Shown piece after piece: positions 41,875-50,011 of a stretch of DNA of 64,000 bases (position 1 is its first letter; each line of letters begins with the position of its first letter). The notes beneath the pieces were generated by a model. The model worked only from the letters and a program-made list of their open reading frames with translations. It was not told where the DNA came from and searched no databases. The translations under genes and the position numbers were made by a program. Origin of the DNA: Bin52 sp965243345 (GTDB lineage: Bacteria > Pseudomonadota > Alphaproteobacteria > Thalassobaculales > Thalassobaculaceae); assembly GCA_965243345.1 (NCBI GenBank), contig CBDEUR010000003.1:3038001-3102000 (forward strand), given 5' to 3'.

Positions 41875-43020
41875 TCAAGCCGCCGCGCGGCGTGAACGAA
41901 AGCGGCGAACGGTCTCGGCCAGCGCCGCATCGATCCGCACGGATGCCTGGTCGAGACCGTGGCGGGCGCGAACGGAGCGCGCGGCAACCGCTCCCATGCG
42001 CCGGCGCAGTTCCGCATCGACCAGCAGCCTGCGGACGGCATCGGCGAAGGCGGCGGCGTCGCGCTCGGGGACGAGCAGGCCGGTCTCGCCGTCGCGCACG
42101 ATGTCGGGAACGCCGCCGGCGGCCCCCGCCACCACCGCCGTTCCCGCGGCCTGGGCCTCCAGCAGCGCCATGCCGTAGGCCTCCGAGACGGCGGGCCACA
42201 GGTACAGGTCGGCCGCAGCCATCCAGGAGGCGAGTTCATCCGCCCCGAGCGTGCCGGTGAACAGGGTGTCCGGACCCAGTGCCGCCTCGACCTCGCCGCG
42301 GGTCGGCCCGTCGCCCACCGCGATCAGCTGCCAGTCCGGGCAGTCGTGCAGACGTTCGAGCGCAACACCCAGCAGGCGCCACGACCGGAGCTTGGCATCC
42401 CTGCGCATCATCCCGACCGCCAGCAGCCAGGTCCGACCCGGGTCAATCCCGTGCCGGGCTGCGAGCGCGCGCCGCGCGTTCTCCCGGCCGGGGTTCGCCG
42501 ACGGTTCGATGAAGGGCCGGAGCGAGAGGTAGCGCCCCCGGGGCCCGAGCGCCGGTTCCACCCCCGGGCGATCGGCCCGGTTCAGCCCGATCACGAGGTC
42601 TGCCCGGCCGAGGGCATCGGCGACCGCGGCGTGCCAGGCACTCCACGGACCGGTCGCCCGCTTGCCCGCGTGCGACGCTTCGGCCACCACGTAGGGTATC
42701 GCCAGTTCCCGGGAGACCGCCGGGCCCAGCCAGTCGGGAGCCTTGTAGTAGAGGTGGTAGGTAAACCACAGGTCGGGAACCCAGGCACCGGGAAGCCGGG
42801 CGCGCTCCGCGAGTGCGCGGGCGATCCGCCGTCCACGGACCTCGATCCTGCGCTGGCGGGCCCGGTCTCCGTCGGGCTCCCGGCTGCGCAGCCGGGACGC
42901 CAGCCGCACGTCGTGCCCGGACTGGCGCAGCGCCGCGAGCAGCAACCGCGCCATTCGCCGGTCACCCGAGGGCGTGGGAGCGTCGGGCGGCTTGAGCGGG
43001 GCGTGGAACGCGATCCTCAC
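41875..43020 (-). CDS. Glycosyltransferase family 4
   Basis: 381 residues. GT4 fold with the donor-binding E-x7-E region: P-A-V-S-E-A-Y-G-M-A-L-L-E-A-Q-A-A-G-T near residue 280, and G-D-G-P-T-R-G-E in the middle. The N-terminal S-G-D-R-R-M-A-R acceptor loop is present. It is a retaining transferase of an unknown sugar. GTG start in a GTGA overlap with the preceding glycosyltransferase. Confidence 0.88.
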   Translation of the reverse strand: MRIAFHAPLKPPDAPTPSGDRRMARLLLAALRQSGHDVRLASRLRSREPDGDRARQRRIEVRGRRIARALAERARLPGAWVPDLWFTYHLYYKAPDWLGPAVSRELAIPYVVAEASHAGKRATGPWSAWHAAVADALGRADLVIGLNRADRPGVEPALGPRGRYLSLRPFIEPSANPGRENARRALAARHGIDPGRTWLLAVGMMRRDAKLRSWRLLGVALERLHDCPDWQLIAVGDGPTRGEVEAALGPDTLFTGTLGADELASWMAAADLYLWPAVSEAYGMALLEAQAAGTAVVAGAAGGVPDIVRDGETGLLVPERDAAAFADAVRRLLVDAELRRRMGAVAARSVRARHGLDQASVRIDAALAETVRRFRSRRAAA

Positions 43021-44258
43021 GCAGCCTCGCGGGCCGGCGCTCCGAGACGACGCAGCAGGGGTGCAACGGCGCCGGTGTGGTCGAACTCGCTGCGGACACG
43101 CTGGCAGGCCGCTTCCCCGAGACGCCGGCGCAGGGCCGGGTCACCAGCGAGCTGCAGGATCGCTGCCGCCAGCCGACCCGGGTCGTCGGGCGGCACCAGC
43201 CAGCCGGTCTCGCCGTGCGAGAGCAGTTCCCTGACCGCCGCCACGTCGCTTGCAAGGCAACACAGACCCTGGCTCGCCGCCTCCAGCAGCACGTTGGGCA
43301 GGCCGTCACGGTCACCGTCCTCGGCAATGCGGCTCGGCAGCACGAACAGGTCGGCGCCACGGCACGCCGCAAACACGTGATCGTGGGTCCGCGGGCCCTG
43401 CCAGTCGATCCGGGAGGCCAGTCCGAGCGCCGTCGCCTGCCGCTCGAGACGCTCGCGATCGGGCCCGCCGCCGATATGGGTCCAGCGCCAGTGCACCGTG
43501 TCCGGCAGCAGTGCGAGCGCGTCGAGCAGTCGATCGAATCCCTTCTTGGGAACCGCGCGCCCCACCGAGAGCAGCTGCAGCGGTGCGCCAGCCTGCCGGC
43601 CCGTGCGCGCGGGCCGCAGCACCGGGCCCGCGGGCAGGACGTCCGGATCGATCCCGTGGTAGCACAGGGTCACCCGGCCGGGAGCCAGGCTCTCGAGGTG
43701 GGTGTGACCGTAGGCGGTGCAGGTCACCGCCCAGTCGCAGTCGCGGAGTTTCTCGCGCTTCTCCCATTCCGGCGTCAGCCAGATGTCCTTCGCATGGGCC
43801 GATACCGACCACGGAACATCGAGCAGCATGGCGGCGTAGCGGGCCACCGACGCCGGGGTATGCAGGAAGTGCGCGTAGAGACGCGACACGCGTCCCTCGA
43901 GTTCCGCGGCCAGCACCATGGCCTGTCCCCAGCGGCGCACCCGGTTGGGGGTGCGGTCTCGCCGCAGGTCGGCGAGCCACTGTCGCCGCGCTTCGCGGTA
44001 CCGCGGCCAACGCCGCACGCTTGTCCAGGCGCGCGCGACCCTGGACGGCTCCTGGTACAGGTATTCCGGGAGGTAGTGCACCGGCGCGGTGATGCGCCGG
44101 TTGATCTCGTGCACATGCGGATCGGTGGGATGGCGCAGCGAGACGATGACGAGATCCACTCCGGCGTCCTCGAGCGAGAGCAGTTCCCTGGCGATGAAGG
44201 TCTCGGACAGGCGCGGGTAGCCCTTCACCACCACGCCGACGGTGCCGCCCCCGCTCAC
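43017..44258 (-). CDS. Glycosyltransferase family 4 (colanic acid WcaL-like)
   Basis: 413 residues. V-V-V-K-G-Y-P-R-L-S-E-T-F-I at the N-terminus is the signature of the WcaL/AmsK-like branch of GT4, with H-F-L-H-T-P-A-S-V-A and K-D-I-W in the acceptor half, L-L-S-V-G-R-A-V-P-K-K-G-F-D and the E-D-G-D-R-D-G-L-P-N-V-L-L-E-A donor motif. Suggests assembly of a repeat-unit polysaccharide or glycolipid. GTG start overlaps the upstream gene. Confidence 0.88.
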   Translation of the reverse strand: MSGGGTVGVVVKGYPRLSETFIARELLSLEDAGVDLVIVSLRHPTDPHVHEINRRITAPVHYLPEYLYQEPSRVARAWTSVRRWPRYREARRQWLADLRRDRTPNRVRRWGQAMVLAAELEGRVSRLYAHFLHTPASVARYAAMLLDVPWSVSAHAKDIWLTPEWEKREKLRDCDWAVTCTAYGHTHLESLAPGRVTLCYHGIDPDVLPAGPVLRPARTGRQAGAPLQLLSVGRAVPKKGFDRLLDALALLPDTVHWRWTHIGGGPDRERLERQATALGLASRIDWQGPRTHDHVFAACRGADLFVLPSRIAEDGDRDGLPNVLLEAASQGLCCLASDVAAVRELLSHGETGWLVPPDDPGRLAAAILQLAGDPALRRRLGEAACQRVRSEFDHTGAVAPLLRRLGAPAREAA

Positions 44259-45466
44259 GTCACCGCCTGCCGGTTCATGTCCGGCAGCCACGTCGCAGTC
44301 AGCAACTCGACCTGTTCCAGGCCGTTCAGCATGCCTTCGGCCATCCGTTCCGACGGCCTGTCCTGGCCGGGCAGGCAGCGCAGCGCGCCCGCCATGACCT
44401 CCGGATCGCGGCCGTCCCGGTCCACCAGCATGCTGACCAGACCGAGGTCCCGCGCCCGGCTGGCCCGGATCAGCTGTTCGAGGCGCGGCTCGGTCCGCGG
44501 AACGATCAGGGCCGGCTTGTCGAAGGACAGGATCTCGCAGAAGCTGTTGTAGCCTCCCATGGCGACGATCGCGGCGGCATTCGACATCAGGATCTCGATT
44601 TCCGGGTTGAAGATGATGACCCTGATGCGCTCGAGCGCCTCGGCGCGGCGCATCAGGTCACGCGTTCGTTCCCGCGGCATGAACGGCCCCAGGACCAGCA
44701 GTCCCAGCAGCGGCAGGCCGGCATCGTGCTCGTAGGCCCGCAGCACCCAGTCCATCAGGCCGTCACCGTCGCCGCCGCCCCCCGCCGTGACCAGGATGTA
44801 GGGTTCGCCCGGCACCCCGGCAGTGCCGGGAGCAGGCTCCGGTGCCCGTCGCTGCAGGTAGCCGGTGTAGCGCACCTTCTCGCGCACCGACCGGGGGAGG
44901 TCGAGACCGTGGAGCGGGTCGCACATGCAGCGGGTGCCGTAGATCCAGATGTCGTCGTAGATCCCGTCGAGCGCCGGCAGCACGTCCTTGCGCTCCCACT
45001 CGGGCACCAGGGCGGCGGCCTCGTCGAGCACGTCGCGCAACCCCAGCACCAGCGCGGTTCCGCGTGACTTGAGCAGTTCGAGCGCCGGGCGCACCTCACC
45101 ACGCAGTCCCCAGGGTTCCTTGTCGACGATGAACAGGTGGGGATCGAACTCCCGCGCGGTGCGGGAAATGATCGATTCCCTCATCCCGACGGTCTGGTCG
45201 ATGTCGCGATGGGCGGCCCGCGACATGTAGTCGCCGTTCTGCAGCTTGCGGACCGCGGGAAGACGGACCACCCGCACCCGGTCGTGGAAACGGAACTTTC
45301 CGGACATCGGCGAGCCGCTGAGGATCGTGACCGAGAGCCGGTCGTTGCGCGCCACCAGCCAGTGCGCGATCTCGCGGCACCGGCGCAGGTGACCGAGCCC
45401 CATGGTATCGTGGCTGTACATCAGGATGCGCGCATCGCCACGCGGGGGCGACCAGGTGCGTGTCAC
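44255..45466 (-). CDS. MurG-like glycosyltransferase, first gene of the long chain
   Basis: 403 residues from GTG 45466. The Y-S-H-D-T-M-G-L-G-H-L-R-R acceptor loop lies near residue 17, and A-M-G-G-Y-N-S-F-C-E-I-L-S-F-D-K-P-A near residue 300 is the family-28 type donor motif. Paralogous to the gene at 40140. The reading frame stays open far upstream, but the promoter-like sequence at 45554-45582 and the loss of family resemblance favour this start; the ribosome site (GGACA) is weak. Confidence 0.82.
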   Translation of the reverse strand: MTRTWSPPRGDARILMYSHDTMGLGHLRRCREIAHWLVARNDRLSVTILSGSPMSGKFRFHDRVRVVRLPAVRKLQNGDYMSRAAHRDIDQTVGMRESIISRTAREFDPHLFIVDKEPWGLRGEVRPALELLKSRGTALVLGLRDVLDEAAALVPEWERKDVLPALDGIYDDIWIYGTRCMCDPLHGLDLPRSVREKVRYTGYLQRRAPEPAPGTAGVPGEPYILVTAGGGGDGDGLMDWVLRAYEHDAGLPLLGLLVLGPFMPRERTRDLMRRAEALERIRVIIFNPEIEILMSNAAAIVAMGGYNSFCEILSFDKPALIVPRTEPRLEQLIRASRARDLGLVSMLVDRDGRDPEVMAGALRCLPGQDRPSERMAEGMLNGLEQVELLTATWLPDMNRQAVT

Positions 45467-45553
45467 GATGTCTTGTCCACTGGCTGTGCGATACGGGATA
45501 CGCCGCCAGCACTGGCCGGTGGGATCGGCGCCGCCCTCGGTCCGGACCCGGAT

Positions 45554-45582
45554 GGTATAGTGCAGGATCGCGTCAACGTAAA
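45554..45582 (-). promoter_or_regulatory. Candidate sigma-70 promoter of the glycosyltransferase chain
   Basis: On the minus strand TTTACG (45577-45582) and TATACC (45554-45559) are separated by exactly 17 nt, in the 253-bp gap between the divergent glycosyltransferase and ABC genes. It would give a leader of about 80 nt before the GTG at 45466. Match is partial, so support is moderate. Confidence 0.4.
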
Positions 45583-45719
45583 TCGGGTGTGCGACCTCCC
45601 GGTACCATCGCCCGCGGTTCAAACCGGTACGCGGGAAATGTAGGATCGGGGCGGCCGGCCGACGGTGGCGGCCGCAGCAGGCCTGGCGGCGGGCCAGGCT
45701 CCAGGAAGGGCCGCACGGC

Positions 45720-48371
45720 ATGGAACGGACGCTCTTCGGTTTCATCTGGCGTTACAGCAAGCGGGACCAGGTCCTGCTGCTGGTGATGACCGGGCTTTCC
45801 TTTCCGTTCCTGTACGTCTCGCTGGAACTGCCCAAGACCATCATCAACGAGGCCATCGGCGGGGAGAACCTTCCCGGTGATCTGTTCGGCGTGCCCGTCG
45901 ACCAGATCCAGTACCTGTTTGTCCTGAGCGGCCTGTTCCTGGCGCTGGTCTGTGTCAACGGCGCCTTCAAGTACGTCATCAACGTGTTCCGGGGGCAGCT
46001 CGGCGAACGCATGCTGCGCCGGCTGCGCTACATCCTGTACGGGCGGGTGCTGCGGTTTCCGCTCGGCCGGTTCAGGCGCACCAGCCAGGGCGAGATCATC
46101 CAGATGATCACCGCCGAGGTCGAACCGCTCGGCGGGTTCGTCGGAGATTCCATCGCCCTTCCCGCCTTCCAGGGCGGAACGCTGCTGACGATCCTGATCT
46201 TCATGTTCGTGCAGGACTGGATGCTGGGGCTTGCCGCGATCTCGCTCTACCCGATCCAGGCCTACATGATCCCGAAGCTGCAGCGACGGGTCAACGAGCT
46301 GGGCAAGGAACGGGTTCGCACGGTCCGCCAGCTGTCGGAACGGATCGGCGAGTCGATTTCCGCCATCGAGGAGATCCACGCCAATGACGGCGCCCGCTGG
46401 GCGCTGGCGAATGTCGCCGAGCGGCTCGGCGTCATCTTCGGCATCCGCTACGAGATCTACCGGCGCAAGTTCTTCATCAAGTTCCTGAACAACTTCATCG
46501 CGCAGCTGACGCCGTTCCTGTTCTACGCCATCGGCGGCTGGCTGGTGATCCGGGGCGACCTGACCTTCGGCGCCCTGGTCGCGGTGCTCGCCGCCTACAA
46601 GGACCTGTCCGCACCCTGGAAGGAGCTGCTCGGCTACTACCAGCGCCTCGCCGATGCCCGGATCAAGTACGACCAGGTGGTCGAGCAGTTCGACCCGGCC
46701 GGAACCATGCCAGCCGAACTGCAGTTCGCCGAACCTCCCGATGACGTCTCGCTCGTCGGTCAGTTCGTCGGTTCGAACGTGACGCTGCTGGACGAGGACG
46801 GGGAGGCCGAGGTGGAGAGCCTCAGCGTCACGATCGAGACCGGGGCCAAGGTGGCCCTGGTCGGGCCGAGCGGCAGCGGCAGGGACAGCGCGACGATGCT
46901 GCTCGCCAGGTTGCTGTTCCCCGATCGCGGCGGACTGTCGATCGCGGGCGCATCCCTCGCCGAGTTGCCGGAGACGGTGACCGGGCGCCGGATCGGCTAT
47001 GTCGGGCCGGCGCCGCACCTGTTCAACGCCAGCCTGCGCGCCAACATCCTGCTGGGCGCGATGCATCGGCCGGTCGGCCTGGCGCACGACCACGACACCC
47101 CGGCCGGCCAGCGCCGCCGCGCCGCCGCGGCAGCCTCCGGAAACAGCACCGACGACACCACGGCCGACTGGGTCGACCTGGCCGCGGTCGGGGTCGGCTC
47201 GGACGACGAGCTCGAGGCCCGGCTCACGCAACTGCTGGGCCGCGTCGACCTCGGCGACGACGTCTACGGTTTCGGATTGCGCAGCGTATTCGACCCGGAC
47301 GAATGGCCGGGGCTTGCCGAACGGGTTGTCGGAGCGCGCCGCCGCCTGCGCGAACGCCTGCGCGAGGAAGGCGTCGCCGAGCTCGTCGAGGCATTCGACG
47401 AGACCGCCTACAACACCAACGCGTCGGTGGCCGAGAACCTGCTGTTCGGCACCCCGGTCGGGCCGGCCTTTGCGCTCGACCACATCGCGCAGCACCCGCA
47501 TGTCCGGCACGTCCTTGACAAGACCGGCCTTGTCAACGACTTCGCGCGCATCGGCCGCGACGTGGCGGTGACCATGGTGGAACTGTTCGCGGACCTGCCG
47601 CCGGACCACGAGTACTTCTCCCAGTACTCGTTCATTTCGGCGGAGGACCTGCCGACCTACCAGGTCCTGCTCGGCCGGGCCGAACGGCTGGGACTGGACG
47701 GCCTCGACGCCGAGGACCGGGACCGGCTGGTGTCCCTGCCGTTCAAGCTGATCCCGGCGCGGCACCGGCTGGGCATGATCACGCCGGAGATCCAGGAGCG
47801 GATCCTGCAGGCGCGCCGCGTGTTCACCGAGGACCTGCCCGACGGGCTGCGCGGGGCGGTCGCGTTCTTCTCGTCCGACCGGTACAACGCGGCGGCGACG
47901 CTGCAGGACAACATCCTGTTCGGCAAGGTGATCCACGGCCGGGCCGATGCCCAGGCCGAGGTCGGGCGGCTGCTCGCCGAGGTGATCGACGGGGAACGGC
48001 TGCGCGACGCGGTTCTGGGGATCGGGCTCGGCTTCGAGGCCGGTATCGCCGGTGCCCGGCTGACCGCGGCTCAGCGCCAGAAGACAGCCCTGGCCCGGAC
48101 CCTGCTGCGCCGCCCGGACATCCTGATCCTGAACCAGGCGACCGGGGCACTGGACCCGGCGAGCCAGGCCCGCGTGATGACGGCGGTCTTCGCGGAGTCT
48201 CGGAACCGGACCGTGGTCTGGTCCCTGCACCGGGCCGGGCTTGCCCCGGTGTTCGACCGCATCCTGGTGTTCTCGGGCAGCCGGGTGGTCGAAGACGGCG
48301 AATACGATCAGTTGATGGCCCGTGGCGGCGTCTTCGCGTCGCTGATCGAGGAGGAGAAGGCGGGAGGATGA
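45720..48371 (+). CDS. ABC exporter-like protein with degenerate ATPase and large insertion
   Basis: 883 residues. Residues 1-330 form a normal type I exporter membrane domain (helices near 17-37, 62-84, 148-182, 255-300). The nucleotide-binding part starts with G-P-S-G-S-G-R-D (382-389): Walker A Lys is Arg. The Q-loop V-P-Q is V-G-P (428-430), the signature is L-T-A-A-Q (781-785), and Walker B ends L-N-Q (804-806) where D-E is expected. The D-loop A-L-D and H-loop His (837) remain. About 280 residues (447-735) are inserted between Q-loop and signature and twice repeat the motif that follows the Q-loop (N-x-L/I-L-x-G). It is probably not an ordinary ATP-driven pump. Stop is 1 nt before the cNMP gene. 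Confidence 0.88.
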   Translation: MERTLFGFIWRYSKRDQVLLLVMTGLSFPFLYVSLELPKTIINEAIGGENLPGDLFGVPVDQIQYLFVLSGLFLALVCVNGAFKYVINVFRGQLGERMLRRLRYILYGRVLRFPLGRFRRTSQGEIIQMITAEVEPLGGFVGDSIALPAFQGGTLLTILIFMFVQDWMLGLAAISLYPIQAYMIPKLQRRVNELGKERVRTVRQLSERIGESISAIEEIHANDGARWALANVAERLGVIFGIRYEIYRRKFFIKFLNNFIAQLTPFLFYAIGGWLVIRGDLTFGALVAVLAAYKDLSAPWKELLGYYQRLADARIKYDQVVEQFDPAGTMPAELQFAEPPDDVSLVGQFVGSNVTLLDEDGEAEVESLSVTIETGAKVALVGPSGSGRDSATMLLARLLFPDRGGLSIAGASLAELPETVTGRRIGYVGPAPHLFNASLRANILLGAMHRPVGLAHDHDTPAGQRRRAAAAASGNSTDDTTADWVDLAAVGVGSDDELEARLTQLLGRVDLGDDVYGFGLRSVFDPDEWPGLAERVVGARRRLRERLREEGVAELVEAFDETAYNTNASVAENLLFGTPVGPAFALDHIAQHPHVRHVLDKTGLVNDFARIGRDVAVTMVELFADLPPDHEYFSQYSFISAEDLPTYQVLLGRAERLGLDGLDAEDRDRLVSLPFKLIPARHRLGMITPEIQERILQARRVFTEDLPDGLRGAVAFFSSDRYNAAATLQDNILFGKVIHGRADAQAEVGRLLAEVIDGERLRDAVLGIGLGFEAGIAGARLTAAQRQKTALARTLLRRPDILILNQATGALDPASQARVMTAVFAESRNRTVVWSLHRAGLAPVFDRILVFSGSRVVEDGEYDQLMARGGVFASLIEEEKAGG

Positions 48372-48372
48372 G

Positions 48373-48828
48373 ATGAGCCTGAACCAGGAGGTCGAACTGC
48401 TGAAGAACATCCCGTTGTTCTCCAGGATCGCGACATCGCGGCTCAAGTTGCTGGCCTTCACTTCCGAACGACTCGACTGGGATGCGTCGCAGACGCTGTT
48501 CCGCCAGGGCGACGACGGCGATGCCGCCTACATCATCATGGAGGGCAGTGCTGCGGTCCTGATCGAAACCGATGCCGGCGAGGTGGAGGTGGCGCGGCTG
48601 CGGCGCGGCGACGTGGTCGGCGAGATCGCGATCCTGTGCGATGTCCCGCGCACCGCGACGGTACGGGCCACCGAGGCGCTCACGACCTTGCGGGTGACCA
48701 AGGAGACCTTCTTCCGGCTGGTCACCGAGTTTCCCGAGGTCGCGATCGAGATCATGCGCGAACTCGCGGCCCGGCTCGAACGGACCAACGCGCAGCTGCG
48801 CGAGGCCCTGGGCACCGGCGGCGGATGA
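48373..48828 (+). CDS. Cyclic nucleotide-binding domain protein
   Basis: 151 residues, essentially one CRP-type cNMP-binding domain: F-R-Q-G-D-D-G-D-A-A-Y-I-I near residue 42, then the phosphate-binding cassette G-E-I-A-I-L-C-D-V-P-R-T-A-T (about 79-92) with the Arg that contacts the cyclic phosphate. No DNA-binding helix-turn-helix follows, so it is not a CRP-like regulator; it ends in a charged coiled helix. Located 1 nt behind the degenerate ABC gene and overlapping the next gene by ATGA, so it likely serves as regulatory subunit or sensor for that system. Confidence 0.88.
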   Translation: MSLNQEVELLKNIPLFSRIATSRLKLLAFTSERLDWDASQTLFRQGDDGDAAYIIMEGSAAVLIETDAGEVEVARLRRGDVVGEIAILCDVPRTATVRATEALTTLRVTKETFFRLVTEFPEVAIEIMRELAARLERTNAQLREALGTGGG

Positions 48829-49361
48829 GCCGGCTGGACAGCGCGATCCGCAGGCTCGAGGCGCAGAAGCGCACGCTCGAGTGGGCGGTTGCGGATCTCG
48901 GCCGGCTTCCGGGCCCGTTCCTCGAGATCGGGCTGGGCAACGGGCGGACCTATGATCACCTGCGCGAGATCGCGCCGGGCCGCGACATCTACGTGTTCGA
49001 GCGCTGCGTCGCCGCCCACCCGGACTGCGTGCCGCCGGACGACCGGCTGTTTCTCGGCGAGATCGACACCACCGTGCCGGTCGCGGCACGCATGCTCGGG
49101 CCGGTGGCGGTGCTCGCCCATATCGACATCGGCACCGGCGAGAAGCAGGCAAGCGAGGCGCTGGTCCGGCGCATTGCACCCGGACTGGACAGGCTGCTGG
49201 CGCCAGGCGCCATCGTGATTTCCGACCAGCCAATCCCGTCCTGGCCGCCGCTCCCGCCGCCGGACGGCGTGGCGCCGGGACGGATTCACCTCTACCGGCG
49301 CCCCGGTATCGGTCCTTCCGCCCGCGGCGCGAAGTCGATGGCCCCGTCCACCTCCCGGTAG
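48825..49361 (+). CDS. Small SAM methyltransferase-like protein
   Basis: 178 residues. F-L-E-I-G-L-G-N-G-R-T-Y motif I near residue 31 and an acidic residue at V-F-E-R after strand 2 are those of class I methyltransferases; the H-I-D-I-G-T-G-E segment and P-G-A-I-V-I-S-D fit the later strands. Shorter than typical, so a trimmed methyltransferase or a nucleotide-binding relative. Third gene of the ABC-cNMP triad. Its last 70 nt overlap the convergent NUDIX gene. Confidence 0.75.
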   Translation: MSRLDSAIRRLEAQKRTLEWAVADLGRLPGPFLEIGLGNGRTYDHLREIAPGRDIYVFERCVAAHPDCVPPDDRLFLGEIDTTVPVAARMLGPVAVLAHIDIGTGEKQASEALVRRIAPGLDRLLAPGAIVISDQPIPSWPPLPPPDGVAPGRIHLYRRPGIGPSARGAKSMAPSTSR

Positions 49362-49840
49362 TGCTGCAGCGCCCAGAGCACGGAGGGAAAGGCGAGCGCT
49401 TCCCACGGGATCTCCTCCCAGGAGAACAGCCCCACCTGTTCCGACTCGGGTCCCGCGGCAACCTCCGGCGAGACCAGGCGTGCGCGGAAGATCAGCTGCA
49501 CCTGGCTGATGCGGGCAATGTTGTAGACGCCGAGCAGCGCATCGATCTCGATGTCGGCGCAGGCCTCCTCGCGCGCTTCGCGCATCGCGCCCTCGCTGCT
49601 GGTCTCGTTCTGCTCCATGAAGCCGGCCGGGATGGTCCAGTATCCCTTGCGGGGGTCGATGGCACGCTTGCAGAGCAGGAACCGGTCGCCCCAGGTGCAG
49701 ACCGAACCCACGACGATCCTGGGATTGACGTAGTCGATGAAGCCGCACTCGTCGCACACCCTGCGCTCGAGCGAGTCACCGGGCGGGATGCGACGATGGA
49801 TCGGTCCACCGGTTCCCTGTTCGTAGGATGGTCTGCGCAT
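49292..49840 (-). CDS. NUDIX hydrolase with N-terminal zinc ribbon
   Basis: 182 residues from ATG 49840. N-terminal C-D-E-C-G-F pair, then the Nudix box G-x5-E-x7-R-E-A-x-E-E (from G-F-M-E-Q-N-E) near residue 80. The layout (zinc ribbon, Y-V-N-P-R-I-V-V-G-S-V) is that of ADP-ribose/NADH pyrophosphatase-like proteins. It hydrolyses a nucleoside diphosphate derivative. An upstream in-frame ATG at 49936 lacks homology. Confidence 0.88.
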   Translation of the reverse strand: MRRPSYEQGTGGPIHRRIPPGDSLERRVCDECGFIDYVNPRIVVGSVCTWGDRFLLCKRAIDPRKGYWTIPAGFMEQNETSSEGAMREAREEACADIEIDALLGVYNIARISQVQLIFRARLVSPEVAAGPESEQVGLFSWEEIPWEALAFPSVLWALQHYREVDGAIDFAPRAEGPIPGRR

Positions 49841-50011
49841 GGGCGGTACTGTGCCCCGCACCGTCGCGGGCGACAAGCCCGGCCCCGCGCGAGCGGACCG
49901 GCCGAGCATCTGGCATCGGACGGAACGATGTCGCATGATCGGGCATGGTGAAGCAGCCGCTCAGGTGCGCTCCGGCGCGTGCGGGTGCCAGAGACGGAAA
50001 GGAATGATGTG

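Noticed and set aside
45573..48461. A 962-codon open frame on the minus strand opposite the ABC gene.
   Set aside because: It is low-complexity (rich in Gln, Arg, Asp, Val), typical of the antisense of a GC-rich gene, while the plus strand encodes a clear membrane domain.
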